The notes beneath the pieces are model-generated. The model did no database searches. It was not told the origin of the DNA and saw nothing but the letters and a program-made list of their open reading frames with translations. From contig JANQGQ010000022.1 in the NCBI GenBank assembly GCA_028277185.1, forward strand, positions 154,680-218,679: DNA of 64,000 nt, in the 5' to 3' direction. Shown here in pieces: positions 18,018-27,114 of the stretch (position 1 is its first letter; each line of letters opens with the position of its first letter). Made by a program: the position numbers and the translations under genes. Source of the stretch: Woeseiaceae bacterium. GTDB lineage: Bacteria > Pseudomonadota > Gammaproteobacteria > Steroidobacterales > Woeseiaceae.

Positions 18018-18767
18018 CTAAACGTCGGTGCGGCCGCCGTCGACGGCGATCCCCGTGCCGCTGACGAAAGCCGCATCGTCGCTCGCGAGGAACAGAACGA
18101 CCTTGGCGACATCGACGGGCTCGCCCAGCCGGCGTGCCGCCGAATGAGCAATGCAGTGGTCGCGCAGCGCCGTGTCCTTGCGGAAGGCCTCGCGGCTGAC
18201 GGGCGTCATCACGGCACCGGGCTGCACGTAGTTCGCGGTAATGCCGAACTCGCCGGTCTCGGCAGCCAGCGCCCGGGTCAGCGCGGCCAGCTGCTGCTCT
18301 GCCCTGGTGGCCGCCTCGCGCGATCGGGCCGCAAACACGCTGCGCAGAAAACCGACGCTGATGATGCGGCCGGCCGGACTCTTCTTGAGCTCCGGCAACG
18401 CGGCGCGCGCAAGCGAGGTCAGAAGCGCCGTGCGCAAATCGAGGAGCTTGTCGAGCGCGGCGCCGGTGCTCTCGATGGGCGCTTCGACCGCCAGGGGAAA
18501 GTCCGCGACGACGATATCCAGACCGCCGATGTGATCCACGCAGGCCTCGACGAGCGCCGCCATCCGCAGCGGGTCGGTAAGCGACGTCACGTGACCCGTG
18601 ATGCCCTTCACCTGACGGAAGTGTTGTTCGACACCGCTGTTCAAGGTATCGGCGGCAACCACGCTCGCGCCGTGCTTGACCAGAGTTCGCGCTGCGGCTT
18701 CGCCGATGCCATCTGCCGCGTTGGTAACGAGTGCCTTGAGGCCGTAGAGTCTTAACGGATCAGCCAT
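18018..18767 (-). CDS. Short-chain dehydrogenase/reductase-fold protein, catalytic residues degenerate
   Basis: 249 residues with the length and overall Rossmann pattern of a classical SDR, including the conserved end DVAKVVLFLASDDAAFVSGTGIAVDGGRTDV and QPGAVMTP. The key motifs are broken: TGxxxGIG reads TNAADGIG (residues 15-22), NNAG reads ADFP (88-91), and the YxxxK pair aligned upstream of LTRALA reads A153 and E157. It therefore probably cannot do normal SDR chemistry and may be a binding, structural or regulatory relative. Translation is otherwise intact, so it does not look like a decaying pseudogene. Likely co-transcribed with tesB. Confidence 0.85.
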   Translation of the reverse strand: MADPLRLYGLKALVTNAADGIGEAAARTLVKHGASVVAADTLNSGVEQHFRQVKGITGHVTSLTDPLRMAALVEACVDHIGGLDIVVADFPLAVEAPIESTGAALDKLLDLRTALLTSLARAALPELKKSPAGRIISVGFLRSVFAARSREAATRAEQQLAALTRALAAETGEFGITANYVQPGAVMTPVSREAFRKDTALRDHCIAHSAARRLGEPVDVAKVVLFLASDDAAFVSGTGIAVDGGRTDV

Positions 18768-19158
18768 TGTCGATAGTCGGTTCGAAGCATCTTACAAACG
18801 AGCGCGCAGGCTACTCCGGCGCGTGCACTACCGCAATGCCTTTACCCGGCCGGCTCGTGCCCCGACGACTCTGAACCGGCAGCCGGATTTATGGTCAATG
18901 AACCGAAGCGTGTGCGCAAAGGGCAACGCTACGCCGGCCGGTCCCGCTTTAGAAAGTGGCCGAAAAGCGTCGACTCCGTTTGCGGTTTTGCGTCGATTCC
19001 ATGCTATTCTTGGCCCTTAGCTGCACTCTAGCTTGTAGTTATACCCGACTGTTTCTTCTGGCAATTAACGGGGCTGTCGGGACCCTGCAGGCCGGGGTTA
19101 GCGTCTGACATTAATGCGCCGAATGGAATCCGGCGCCCTTTCTCCAAAGGGGGGAGAA
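18768..19158. other. Intergenic region upstream of the second TonB receptor; no convincing gene
   Basis: About 390 bp between the divergent SDR and receptor genes. No open frame with family similarity is seen. TTAGCT (19017-19022) and TATACC (19040-19045), 17 bp apart, are a weak sigma-70-like candidate for the receptor promoter; the leader would be about 110 nt. No riboswitch, tRNA or clear Fur box was recognised by eye. Confidence 0.4.
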
Positions 19159-21747
19159 ATGATCCGTACTCCACTACCCATCCGTTCGGGGATGCATCGT
19201 CTTGCGTGCTCGGCCGCTTCGCTGGCCGCGCTGTCGGTCGCCGGCCTGACGACGACCGCCGTCGCGCAGGAAGAAGCGTTGCTCGAAGAGATCATCGTCG
19301 TCTCGCAGAAGCGCGAGCAAACGCTGCAGTCGCTGCCGGTTGCCGTTTCGGTCGTGAGCCAGACCGCGATGGACGAGGCACAGGTACTCGACATCAAGGA
19401 TCTGCAGTCGCTGGTGCCCAGCCTGCGGGTGAGCCAGCTACAAGCCAGCGGCAATACGACGTTCATCGTCCGCGGCTTCGGCAACGGCGCCAACAACGCC
19501 GGCATCGAGCCGTCGGTGGCGGTATACATCGACGGCGTGTACCGGTCGCGTGCCGCGGCTGCACTGGCGGACTTCCCCAACCTCGAACGGATCGAAGTCA
19601 TCAAAGGTCCGCAGTCGACGCTGTTCGGCAAGAACGCATCGGCCGGCGTCATCAACGTGGTAACGGCCAGGCCGAGCCTCGACGACTTCTCCGGATCCGC
19701 GTCGGTCACGGCCGGCGACTACAGCCAGATCATCGTCAAGGGCGACGTGAACGGGCCGCTGAGCGACACCGTCGGTTTCTCGCTGTCCGGCAGCTACAAC
19801 AGCCGCGACGGCTACTACGACAATCTGACGTCCGGCGGCGAGCTCAACGAGATTAACCGTTCGGGCGTGCGCGGCCAGCTGTTGTTCGCACCGTCGGACC
19901 GCCTCGAAGCGCGCTTCATCGCCGACTACGACACGATCGACGAGGCCTGCTGCGGCGTCGCCAACCTCGTCAACGGGCCCACCGGCGCGGCCGTTCTGGG
20001 CGTCGGCGGCAATCTGGTGCCGAACGCGCCGTTCGCCTACGAAGGTTTCTACGACTTCGAACCCGTCAACGAGATCGACAACAGCGGCGCATCGCTGCAG
20101 ATCGACTACGACATCAACGACTCGATTCAGCTCACCTCGATAACCGCGTTCCGGAACCAGGATCGTTTCGACAACGTCGACGTGGACTTCACGAGCGCAC
20201 GCCTCATCAGCGACCAGACGGGCAACCTGACGGATACCCAGATCGACACGCTGACTCAGGAGTTCCGTCTCGGCGGTTCGACGGGTACGTTCGACTGGCT
20301 GGTCGGCGCCTTCTACTTCGACGAAGAGGTGGATCAGCGCAGCGGCATTACCTACGGCGATGCCTTCCGTCCTTACGCGGACATCCTGACGACGACGGCA
20401 GCAGGCGGCAACCCGCTGACCGATCCGTCGCCGCTGACGGCGCTGGAAGTCGGCCTCGGCCTGCCCGCGGGGACTTTCTTCGCACCGGGCCAGGGTAACA
20501 CCGAGTTCGCCACGCTCGACAACACCTCGACCTCGCTGTTCGGCCAGGTCGATTTCGATCTCGGCGAGCGCACGACCGTGACGCTCGGCGTGGCCTGGGT
20601 CGAGGACGATAAGGACGCCACCCTCAACATCACCAGCACCGACGCGTTCTCGCGGCTCGATCTGCAGGAGGTAGGTTTCGGCCTCGCGTTCCAGGAGGTC
20701 ACGATGCTGCCGCCGACGCCGGAAAACATCGCCGCCTTCGCGATGGCGAACCCGGACGGGTTCGCGGCTCTGCAGACGCTCAGCATGACCGAATGCTCTG
20801 CGGCCGCGCCGCCGCCCAACTGTAACCAGCTCCTCGCACTGCGCCCGGTGCAGTTTCTGCCGCCGCAGCTGAACTACCCGAACGCGGTTGAATCCGGCTC
20901 GTCGAGCGACGACGACGTAACCTGGACGGTGCGCGTGGCCTACGACGTGACGGACCAGGTGAACGTCTACGCAAGCGCCGGCACGGGTTTCAAGGCCTCG
21001 TCGTGGAACCTGTCGCGCGATTCGCGGCCGTTTGCCGAGGACATTCCGGCACTGACGGACGCGGGGCTGCTGGTACCGAACATCACGACCGGCACCCGCT
21101 TCGCGGGCCCCGAGGAGTCCACGCTGTACGAACTCGGCCTCAAGTCGCAGTTCGACAACATCATCCTCAACGTGGCCGTGTTCGATCAGGAAATCGAGGG
21201 CTTCCAGCAGAACCTGTTCGTCGGCACGGGCTTCATCCTCGCGAATGCCGGCAAGCAGTCGACCACGGGTATCGAACTGGACTTCCTCTGGGCGCCGACG
21301 GCCAATCTCGAGATCTCATTCGCGAGCATGTTCCTCGATCCCGAGTACGACTCCTTCCCGCTCGGCACCGGCCCGGACGGTCCGGTTGACCTGAGCGGCA
21401 CGGCCCCGGCCGGCATCAGCGAAACCAGCATCACGACGTCCGCGCGCTACGGCTTCGACCTTCTCAACGGTCGCGCTTTCGTCCGCGCCGAGTACTACTA
21501 CGAGAGCGACGTGCAGGTCATCGAAAACGTGTCCGCGGACATCGCCTCGCGCGAGGTCGGCACGATCAACGCAAGCGCGGGCATCGGCTGGGACAACGGT
21601 TTCGAGGTCCTGCTCTGGGGCCGCAACATCAACGACGACGAGTATCTGCAGAGCGCGTTCCCGTCGGTCGCGCAGGAAGGTAGCTTTTCGGGCTATCCGA
21701 ACATCCCGCGGACCTGGGGCGTGACTTTGAGGAAGTTCTTCGACTAA
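19159..21747 (+). CDS. TonB-dependent receptor (no STN domain)
   Basis: 862 residues from ATG at 19159, preferred over ATG 19114 because a purine-rich GGGGGGAG lies just upstream. Signal peptide of about 36 residues (ending AVAQ), TonB-box-like EEIIVVSQKREQ, then a plug with QSLPVAVSVVSQTAMDEA, VRGFGNGANNAGIEPSVAVYIDGVY and IEVIKGPQSTLFGKNASAGVINV. The barrel ends with ...TWGVTLRKFFD (aromatic C-terminus). It belongs to the large group typical of Sphingomonas/Woeseia-like and other oligotrophic proteobacteria, with very diverse substrates. No sigma/anti-sigma pair adjoins it. No transport genes nearby suggest a ligand. Confidence 0.95.
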   Translation: MIRTPLPIRSGMHRLACSAASLAALSVAGLTTTAVAQEEALLEEIIVVSQKREQTLQSLPVAVSVVSQTAMDEAQVLDIKDLQSLVPSLRVSQLQASGNTTFIVRGFGNGANNAGIEPSVAVYIDGVYRSRAAAALADFPNLERIEVIKGPQSTLFGKNASAGVINVVTARPSLDDFSGSASVTAGDYSQIIVKGDVNGPLSDTVGFSLSGSYNSRDGYYDNLTSGGELNEINRSGVRGQLLFAPSDRLEARFIADYDTIDEACCGVANLVNGPTGAAVLGVGGNLVPNAPFAYEGFYDFEPVNEIDNSGASLQIDYDINDSIQLTSITAFRNQDRFDNVDVDFTSARLISDQTGNLTDTQIDTLTQEFRLGGSTGTFDWLVGAFYFDEEVDQRSGITYGDAFRPYADILTTTAAGGNPLTDPSPLTALEVGLGLPAGTFFAPGQGNTEFATLDNTSTSLFGQVDFDLGERTTVTLGVAWVEDDKDATLNITSTDAFSRLDLQEVGFGLAFQEVTMLPPTPENIAAFAMANPDGFAALQTLSMTECSAAAPPPNCNQLLALRPVQFLPPQLNYPNAVESGSSSDDDVTWTVRVAYDVTDQVNVYASAGTGFKASSWNLSRDSRPFAEDIPALTDAGLLVPNITTGTRFAGPEESTLYELGLKSQFDNIILNVAVFDQEIEGFQQNLFVGTGFILANAGKQSTTGIELDFLWAPTANLEISFASMFLDPEYDSFPLGTGPDGPVDLSGTAPAGISETSITTSARYGFDLLNGRAFVRAEYYYESDVQVIENVSADIASREVGTINASAGIGWDNGFEVLLWGRNINDDEYLQSAFPSVAQEGSFSGYPNIPRTWGVTLRKFFD

Positions 21748-21767
21748 GGGCCCGCAGAACGGGCCGG

Positions 21768-21799
21768 CAGGGCGGCAAGCTTCAGAGCTTGCCGCCCTG
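21768..21799. terminator. Strong hairpin between convergent TonB receptor and MaoC genes
   Basis: CAGGGCGGCAAGCT (21768-21781) and AGCTTGCCGCCCTG (21786-21799) are exact reverse complements around the 4-nt loop TCAG, a 14-bp GC-rich stem. One arm covers the last codons and stop of the MaoC gene. There is no T-run on either side, so it is a likely bidirectional end-of-transcript structure rather than a textbook intrinsic terminator. A smaller GGCCCG/CGGGCC hairpin lies just before it (21749-21765). Confidence 0.55.
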
Positions 21800-22276
21800 G
21801 CCCTCGGCGGCCTTGTCCTCCGCGAAGAAGTACATCCCAAGAGTCTCGGCGACGCACGCGGGCTTCTTCTGGTTCTCGACCTCGATCCGCGTTTCCGACG
21901 TGAGCAGGAGCGCACCGGCGCGCCGGCGGGCACTCAACACGGTCGCGCGCGCGCGCACGCGGTCGCCGACCTGGACCGGCGTATAGAAACGCACCTTGTT
22001 GACGCCCAGATTGATGCCGCGCTCGAGGTTCGGGATGTCGACGAATCGGCCCGTCAGCGCGGGAATCAGGGCCAGCGTGAGATAACCGTGCGCAATGGTC
22101 TTGCCGTCGGGCATCTCCCGGCCCGCACGATCGACGTCGACGTGAATCCACTGGAAATCGTCCGTCGCCTCGGCGAAGAGATCGATGCGGTTCTGATCGA
22201 TGACGACCCAGTCAGAGAGGCCGACTTCCTTACCTTCGAGTTCGCGGGCGTCTTCGATCGATGTGATGAGATGCAA
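21782..22276 (-). CDS. MaoC-family dehydratase ((R)-specific enoyl-CoA hydratase-like)
   Basis: 164 residues, single hotdog domain. The start is TTG at 22276, with GGGGA 6 nt upstream and a residue pattern (HLITSIEDARELEGKEVGLSDWVVIDQ) that matches the family N-terminus. The catalytic Asp/His dyad fits DFQWIHVDVDRA, preceded by IDLFAEATDD; AHGYLTLALIPAL and RFYTPVQVGDRVRARATV follow the family. Such proteins hydrate enoyl-CoAs in the R configuration in fatty-acid or polyhydroxyalkanoate metabolism. Substrate not determinable. Stands alone, convergent with the receptor. Confidence 0.93.
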   Translation of the reverse strand: MHLITSIEDARELEGKEVGLSDWVVIDQNRIDLFAEATDDFQWIHVDVDRAGREMPDGKTIAHGYLTLALIPALTGRFVDIPNLERGINLGVNKVRFYTPVQVGDRVRARATVLSARRRAGALLLTSETRIEVENQKKPACVAETLGMYFFAEDKAAEGQGGKL

Positions 22277-22387
22277 AACCAGTCCCCAGGAAACACGGCG
22301 CGGTGCCCGCGCAGGCGCTAGAGATACAGGGTTGTTGCGCGCGCCGCAAGTGCGCCTGAACCGTGAACACCCCTATAATCGCGTGCA

Positions 22388-22963
22388 ATGAACGCAAGCG
22401 GCAAACAGCGACGGATCGTGGCCGCCGTCCTCGCTGCCGGGCAGTCGCGACGCTTCGGCGCAAGCAGCAAACAGTTAGTCGAGATCGACGGCGAAAGCAT
22501 GGTGGCGCGAACGGTGCGTACCGTCAGCGACGCTGCGCCGGTAGTGCTCGTTGCCGGGCACGACGCGGAGCGCGTCATGCGCGCCGCCGGCGCTCCTTTC
22601 GCCGTCATCAACGGGCGCTATGCAGAAGGCATCGGTACGTCGGTAGCGGCAGCCGCGCGCGCCCTCGGCAGCTCTGCAGACGCGTTGCTCCTTTGCCTGG
22701 CCGATCAACCGTGGATTCCGGCCGATCACTACCGGGCGCTGGCGGCGGCGTGGGAAGGGGTGCCGGAGCGCATCGTCGCCAGCAGCTATCGCGACACGTT
22801 CGGGGTTCCCGCTCTGTTCGATCGCGCGGTTTTCTCCGAGCTCGCCGAACTCGACGGCGACCGCGGCGCGAAGACCGTTATCGCCGCCCGGCAGGACAGG
22901 GTCGTTCTTCTGCCCCTGACGGAGTACCGTGACGTGGATACGCCCGGGGACTTGCGCGCTTAA
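22388..22963 (+). CDS. mocA: Molybdenum cofactor cytidylyltransferase-like nucleotidyltransferase (MocA/MobA-like NTP transferase)
   Basis: 191 residues. The NTP-transferase N-terminus AAVLAAGQSRRFGASSKQLVEIDG is followed by the Mg2+-site LLCLADQPWIP and the substrate loop SYRDTFGVPALFDRAVF...LDGDRGAKTVI, the pattern of MocA, which makes the cytidine dinucleotide form of molybdopterin for xanthine-dehydrogenase-type enzymes. It converges on moaE; the two stop codons share the tetranucleotide TTAA (22960-22963). An xdhC gene 13.5 kb away serves the same class of enzyme, but no such enzyme is in the window. Confidence 0.88.
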   Translation: MNASGKQRRIVAAVLAAGQSRRFGASSKQLVEIDGESMVARTVRTVSDAAPVVLVAGHDAERVMRAAGAPFAVINGRYAEGIGTSVAAAARALGSSADALLLCLADQPWIPADHYRALAAAWEGVPERIVASSYRDTFGVPALFDRAVFSELAELDGDRGAKTVIAARQDRVVLLPLTEYRDVDTPGDLRA

Positions 22964-23403
22964 CCCGTGCGGTCCAGGCCGTGGCTTGCGCAGCGCTCGC
23001 AGTTGACCCAGCCGGAATCGCTGCCCACGTAGTGTTCTTTCTTCCAGATCGGCAGACGAACCTTGAGTTCGTCGATCAGGTAGCGGCAGGCCATGAACGC
23101 CTCGTCGCGATGTTTGGCCGCGACGCCGACCCATACGGCACAGTCGCCGAGTTCGAGCAGCCCGCCGCGATGCACGATCCGGACACCGATCAACGGCCAC
23201 TTCGCCTCCGCTTCCGCGATGATGCGCTCACCTTCCTTGATCGCCAGCGGCTCATATACCTCGTATTCGAGTCGCCGCACCTCGTGACCGTCGTTTTCGT
23301 TGCGGACCCAGCCCTCGAAGACCACGAAACCGCCGGCGCGCGGGTCCTCGAGCGACTCGCGCAGGCGGTCCGTGTCGATCGGCGTTTCCGAAATCTCCAT
23401 CAT
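22960..23403 (-). CDS. moaE: Molybdopterin synthase catalytic subunit MoaE
   Basis: 147 residues from the first of two tandem ATGs (23403; the second at 23400 is better spaced from GAGG). The open frame upstream overlaps moaD in another frame. Large subunit of molybdopterin synthase, which inserts sulfur into precursor Z. Seen: GGFVVFEGWVRNENDG, YEVYEPLAIKEGERII, VGVAAKHRDEAFMACRYLIDELK and the catalytic lysines in LPIWKKEHY. Last gene of the moaA-moaC-mobA-moaD-moaE run; 16 bp separate it from moaD. Confidence 0.95.
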   Translation of the reverse strand: MMEISETPIDTDRLRESLEDPRAGGFVVFEGWVRNENDGHEVRRLEYEVYEPLAIKEGERIIAEAEAKWPLIGVRIVHRGGLLELGDCAVWVGVAAKHRDEAFMACRYLIDELKVRLPIWKKEHYVGSDSGWVNCERCASHGLDRTG

Positions 23404-23419
23404 GCCCTCGTCCCCGCGT

Positions 23420-23662
23420 TCAGCCGCCCCCGACGGGCGGGAATAACAGTACGACGTCGCCATCCGTTACCGGCGAGTCCCAATCGGCCATCTCGTCGTT
23501 GATGGCGACCTTGCAGTGCCCAAGCGGTTCCGACGACCGGTGCCGGTCGCGCGTGGCCTCGAACACCTCGCGAGCCGTCGACGCCGCGGTCTCGAGCCGC
23601 TCCTCACCCGTACCGGCTTGCTCGCGGAACAGGGCGAAATAGCGAACGGTGATCGTCTTCAT
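23420..23662 (-). CDS. moaD: Molybdopterin synthase sulfur-carrier subunit MoaD
   Basis: 80 residues from ATG at 23662 (an in-frame TTG at 23668 is possible). Ubiquitin-fold protein ending in the required Gly-Gly (FPPVGGG), which is adenylated and thiocarboxylated to carry sulfur to MoaE. N-terminus ITVRYFALFREQAGTGEE is typical. Placed between mobA and moaE on the minus strand. Confidence 0.95.
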   Translation of the reverse strand: MKTITVRYFALFREQAGTGEERLETAASTAREVFEATRDRHRSSEPLGHCKVAINDEMADWDSPVTDGDVVLLFPPVGGG

Positions 23663-23674
23663 TAGCAACAGTCC

Positions 23675-24259
23675 CTACACGCACGCCGATACGATGCGCG
23701 CCTGATCCTCCGGCGTGTTCAGGTTGTCGAGCGCCGCGGGATTTGGCTGCGCGAGCAGTTCGACGCCGCTCTCGATCAGGATTTTCCGCGGGCAGCGGAT
23801 GCCGGCGTCGACGTAGCCGCGGACGATCGGGAGCGCCTCTGCACGGTATACGGCGCACAGGGGCTCGGGCAGCCCGTCGGACGTACTCCGATAGGCCGTG
23901 AACGGGCCGGCGGGCTCGGCGTCCAGCAGGACTTCGACGGTTTCGCGGTCCAGCCGCGGCAGATCGACGGCCACGACGAGCCAGTCGGCGTTCCGGTCGG
24001 ATTCCAGCGCCGCGAGGATGCCCCCGACGGGCCCCGCGTCCTCCTCGCGATCCACGATCTGCGGATAGCGGTCGCGCAGCGCGTCCCCGGGCTGATCCGC
24101 CCGCACGGACACCCAGACTCTTTCGACCAGCGCGTCCAGCAGCTCAACCGTCCGTTCGAGCTGCGGCTTGCCGTCGATCTCGAGGCCGGCTTTGTCCCGG
24201 CCGAGGCGGCGGCTCCTGCCGCCGGCCAGCACGAGCGCATGCAAGGCCCTAGTCGGCAC
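23675..24259 (-). CDS. mobA: Molybdenum cofactor guanylyltransferase
   Basis: 194 residues from GTG at 24259, which overlaps the moaC stop by 11 bp; this start places [27 protein letters not shown] at the expected position. MobA adds GMP to Mo-molybdopterin for the DMSO-reductase family of enzymes. [13 protein letters not shown] carries the Mg2+-binding Asp. Together with mocA this genome can apparently make both guanine and cytosine dinucleotide forms of the cofactor. The C-terminal [10 protein letters not shown] is typical. Confidence 0.93.
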   Translation of the reverse strand: MPTRALHALVLAGGRSRRLGRDKAGLEIDGKPQLERTVELLDALVERVWVSVRADQPGDALRDRYPQIVDREEDAGPVGGILAALESDRNADWLVVAVDLPRLDRETVEVLLDAEPAGPFTAYRSTSDGLPEPLCAVYRAEALPIVRGYVDAGIRCPRKILIESGVELLAQPNPAALDNLNTPEDQARIVSACV

Positions 24260-24725
24260 GTCGGAAATCCCGCTTGCCGCCGCTCTTTGCAAGCAGGCGC
24301 GTTTCGCGAATTACGACATCGTGCGACAGCGCCTTGACCATGTCGTAGAGCGTCAACGCCGCGACGCTTGCCCCGGTCAATGCTTCCATCTCCACACCGG
24401 TCTTGTGATCGACGCGGCAGGTGCAGCGAATCACGGCTTCTTCGCCCTCGACGCCGATGTCGATATCGCACTTATCGAGCCCGAGCGGGTGGCAAAAGGG
24501 AATCAGCTCGTGAGTACGCTTGGCCGCCATGACGCCTGCGATGACGGCCGTCGCGAACACCGGTCCTTTCTTGCTAGTCAATTCACCGTCGACGATCTCC
24601 GCCCTCACCTCAGGCGGCAGCAGGACCCGCGACTCGGCGCTTGCCTCGCGCCGGCTCACGGCCTTGTCGCCGACGTCGACCATCGCAGGCCGGTTTTCTG
24701 CATCGACATGAGTCAGTTTGGCCAT
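24249..24725 (-). CDS. moaC: Cyclic pyranopterin monophosphate synthase MoaC
   Basis: 158 residues from ATG at 24725 with GGAG 6 nt upstream. Converts the MoaA product to cyclic pyranopterin monophosphate. Seen: [47 protein letters not shown] and the active-site segment [28 protein letters not shown]. It follows moaA after a 22-bp gap and overlaps mobA. Confidence 0.97.
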   Translation of the reverse strand: MAKLTHVDAENRPAMVDVGDKAVSRREASAESRVLLPPEVRAEIVDGELTSKKGPVFATAVIAGVMAAKRTHELIPFCHPLGLDKCDIDIGVEGEEAVIRCTCRVDHKTGVEMEALTGASVAALTLYDMVKALSHDVVIRETRLLAKSGGKRDFRRAD

Positions 24726-24747
24726 CAGGATCTCCGCCGAACTCCGC

Positions 24748-25806
24748 TCAGCCGCCGATCCGATACATTTCGACCTTCGAGAGCGCATGCGTTTCGGCAA
24801 GCTCCGGACGCCGAAGTTCACTGTAGCGATCGGCGCGCTGCAGCCAGATCTTCGACAGAATGTCGGCGAGTTCGTCGTCGCTTGCACCGTTGCGCAGCGG
24901 CTCACGCAGGTCCGTGCCATGGGTCGCGAACAGGCAGGTGTAGAGCGTGCCGTCCGCGGACAGCCGCGCTCGCGAGCAGGCGCCGCAGAACGGCTCCGTT
25001 ACCGAAGAGATGAAGCCCAGCTCTCCGGAGCCGTCGAGATACTCGTAACGCCGCGCGACCTCGCCGGGATAGCTCCTGCCGATCGGCCGAAGCGCCCAGC
25101 GATCGCGAATCGAGGCAAGCAATTCGCGCGACGGCACGACCTGATCCATTCGCCAGCCGTTACGATTGCCGACGTCCATGAACTCGATCAGGCGGACGAT
25201 GTGCCCGGTACCGCGGAAGTGATCGAGCAAATCGAGCACCGTGTGGTCGTTGACGCCGCGCTGAACGACGACGTTGATCTTCACGGGAATCAGGCCTGCG
25301 GCGGCCGCGCTGTCGATGCCCGCGAGGACTTTCTCCAGATCGCCGCGGCCGCCGCTCATGAGGCAGAACACGTCCGGATCCAGGCTGTCCAGGCTGACCG
25401 TGACGCGGTGCAGGCCGGCGTTCGCAAGCGCCGCCGCGTAGCGACTCAACAGCTCGCCGTTGGTCGTCAGTGCAAGATCCTCGACCCCCGGCAGCCGGGC
25501 GATTCCCGCGACGAGCAACGGCAGCGACTTGTCGAGCAGCGGCTCGCCGCCCGTCAGCCGGATCTTCGAGACGCCGCCGCGGACCGCGACCGCGGCGATC
25601 TTGAGGATTTCCGCATGGCTCAGCCGGTCGTCGCGCGCCAGAAACCCGTAGTCGTCGGGAAACTCCGACGCCGGCATGCAGTAGGGACAGCGATAGTTGC
25701 AGCGGTCGAGCAGCGAGATCCGAAGATCGTGCAGCGGCCGCGCCAGAGCGTCCGTGAGGGGCTCCGCGCGCTCAGGCTGCTGACCGATTTCCGTAGTGCT
25801 CGACAT
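24748..25806 (-). CDS. moaA: GTP 3',8-cyclase MoaA (radical SAM)
   Basis: 352 residues. Radical-SAM enzyme that starts molybdenum cofactor synthesis from GTP. The N-terminal cluster is CNYRCPYC (CxxxCxxC, about residues 36-43), the SAM motif is RLTGGEPLL, and the second 4Fe-4S is [19 protein letters not shown] (CxxC plus a later Cys). It ends in the functional C-terminal GG (MYRIGG). It heads the moaACmobAmoaDE operon. A moaB/mog or moeA gene is not in the window. Confidence 0.97.
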   Translation of the reverse strand: MSSTTEIGQQPERAEPLTDALARPLHDLRISLLDRCNYRCPYCMPASEFPDDYGFLARDDRLSHAEILKIAAVAVRGGVSKIRLTGGEPLLDKSLPLLVAGIARLPGVEDLALTTNGELLSRYAAALANAGLHRVTVSLDSLDPDVFCLMSGGRGDLEKVLAGIDSAAAAGLIPVKINVVVQRGVNDHTVLDLLDHFRGTGHIVRLIEFMDVGNRNGWRMDQVVPSRELLASIRDRWALRPIGRSYPGEVARRYEYLDGSGELGFISSVTEPFCGACSRARLSADGTLYTCLFATHGTDLREPLRNGASDDELADILSKIWLQRADRYSELRRPELAETHALSKVEMYRIGG

Positions 25807-25909
25807 ACCCGGATTCTGCCCGATCGCGCGGCAGCTTTAAACGCGCGGCTGCTCGTTGGCACCGGCGGACTCGTGCTAGGATCGCCCGTTCCACCTGACA
25901 GGACGGTAG

Positions 25910-27112
25910 ATGAACCTCACTTTTTCGGAGGACGAACTGCGTTTTCGCGACGACGTCCGCAAGGTCTTCGACGAAGAGTTTCCCGCCGATCTCCGCGAGT
26001 TCCGCGATGCCGGCGTCACCATCAGCCGCGACGATCAGATCCGATATCAAAAGTGGCTGCACGAGCGCGGCTGGTTCGCGATCAACTGGCCGGTCGAATA
26101 CGGCGGCACGGGCTGGACGCCCGTCCAGAAGTACCTGTTCATGCAGGAACTCGCACGCATCAACGCTCCGGACATCGTGCCCTTTGGGGTCAGCATGGTC
26201 GGCCCGGTCATCTACACGTTCGGCAGCGACGAGCAGAAGGAACGCTTCCTGCCGGACATCCTCGCGAGCAACGTGTGGTGGTGCCAGGGCTACTCGGAGC
26301 CCGGCTCGGGGAGCGACCTTGCATCGCTCAAGACGCGGGCCGACCTCGACGGCGACCACTACGTCGTCAATGGGACCAAAACGTGGACGACGCTCGCGCA
26401 GTTCGCGGACTGGATTTTCTGTCTCGTGCGCACGAGCAGCGACGTCGCGCGGCGCCAGGAAGGCATCAGCTTTCTGCTCATCGACATGCAGACGCCCGGC
26501 GTCACGGTGAAACCGATCATCACTATCGAAGGCGAGCACGAGGTAAACGAAGTGCACTTCGAGGACGTGCGCGTGCCCGCCGCCAACCTCGTCGGCGAAG
26601 AAGGCGAGGGCTGGACCTACGGCAAGGTCCTGCTGCAGCACGAGCGCACAAACATCGCCGCCGTGCACTATTCGAAGTTCCGCATCGACCGTCTGCGGGC
26701 GCAGGCGGAGCGGCCGGTGCGCGGCGCGGCGCCGCTCACGGAAGATCGCAACTTCATGCGCAAGCTCGCTGCCGTGGAGGTCGAGCTCAGGGCGCTCGAG
26801 TTCACCGAGCTACGCACTCTGGCCGCGGTCGCGTCGGGGAAGGCGCCGGGACCGGAATCCTCGATACTCAAGTTCGTCGGCACCGAGATTCAGCAGGCCA
26901 TCGACGAGCTGTACGTCGAAGCGGCAGGCTACTACGCCCTGCCCTTCGTCCCTGAGCAGTATGCGCCCGACTTCGCCGTCGACGAACGAATCGGCGAGGG
27001 CAACGAGACGGCAAGCGCGCCGCGTTACTTCAATTTCCGCAAGGCGTCGATCTACGGCGGCTCCAACGAAATCCAGAAGAACATCGTGTCCAAACACGTT
27101 TTGGGGTTGTAG
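25910..27112 (+). CDS. Acyl-CoA dehydrogenase, large subunit of a paired system (PimC-like)
   Basis: 400 residues. FAD-dependent acyl-CoA dehydrogenase of the group found as large/small pairs (pimeloyl-CoA or steroid side-chain type). Seen: YGGTGWTPVQKYLFMQELARINAPD, the FAD/substrate loop WCQGYSEPGSGSDLASLKTRA, WTTLAQFADWIFCLVRT, and the C-terminal region IYGGSNEIQKNI. The canonical catalytic Glu of YEGT-type enzymes is Gly here (IYGG), so the base must be elsewhere. The second dehydrogenase starts 2 bp after its stop. Electrons probably go by ETF to the ETF-QO encoded at 6.5 kb. Confidence 0.93.
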   Translation: MNLTFSEDELRFRDDVRKVFDEEFPADLREFRDAGVTISRDDQIRYQKWLHERGWFAINWPVEYGGTGWTPVQKYLFMQELARINAPDIVPFGVSMVGPVIYTFGSDEQKERFLPDILASNVWWCQGYSEPGSGSDLASLKTRADLDGDHYVVNGTKTWTTLAQFADWIFCLVRTSSDVARRQEGISFLLIDMQTPGVTVKPIITIEGEHEVNEVHFEDVRVPAANLVGEEGEGWTYGKVLLQHERTNIAAVHYSKFRIDRLRAQAERPVRGAAPLTEDRNFMRKLAAVEVELRALEFTELRTLAAVASGKAPGPESSILKFVGTEIQQAIDELYVEAAGYYALPFVPEQYAPDFAVDERIGEGNETASAPRYFNFRKASIYGGSNEIQKNIVSKHVLGL

Positions 27113-27114
27113 CC

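Noticed and set aside
18823..19020. 65-codon open frame upstream of the second TonB receptor
   Set aside because: No SD, no family resemblance, lies in the receptor's promoter region.
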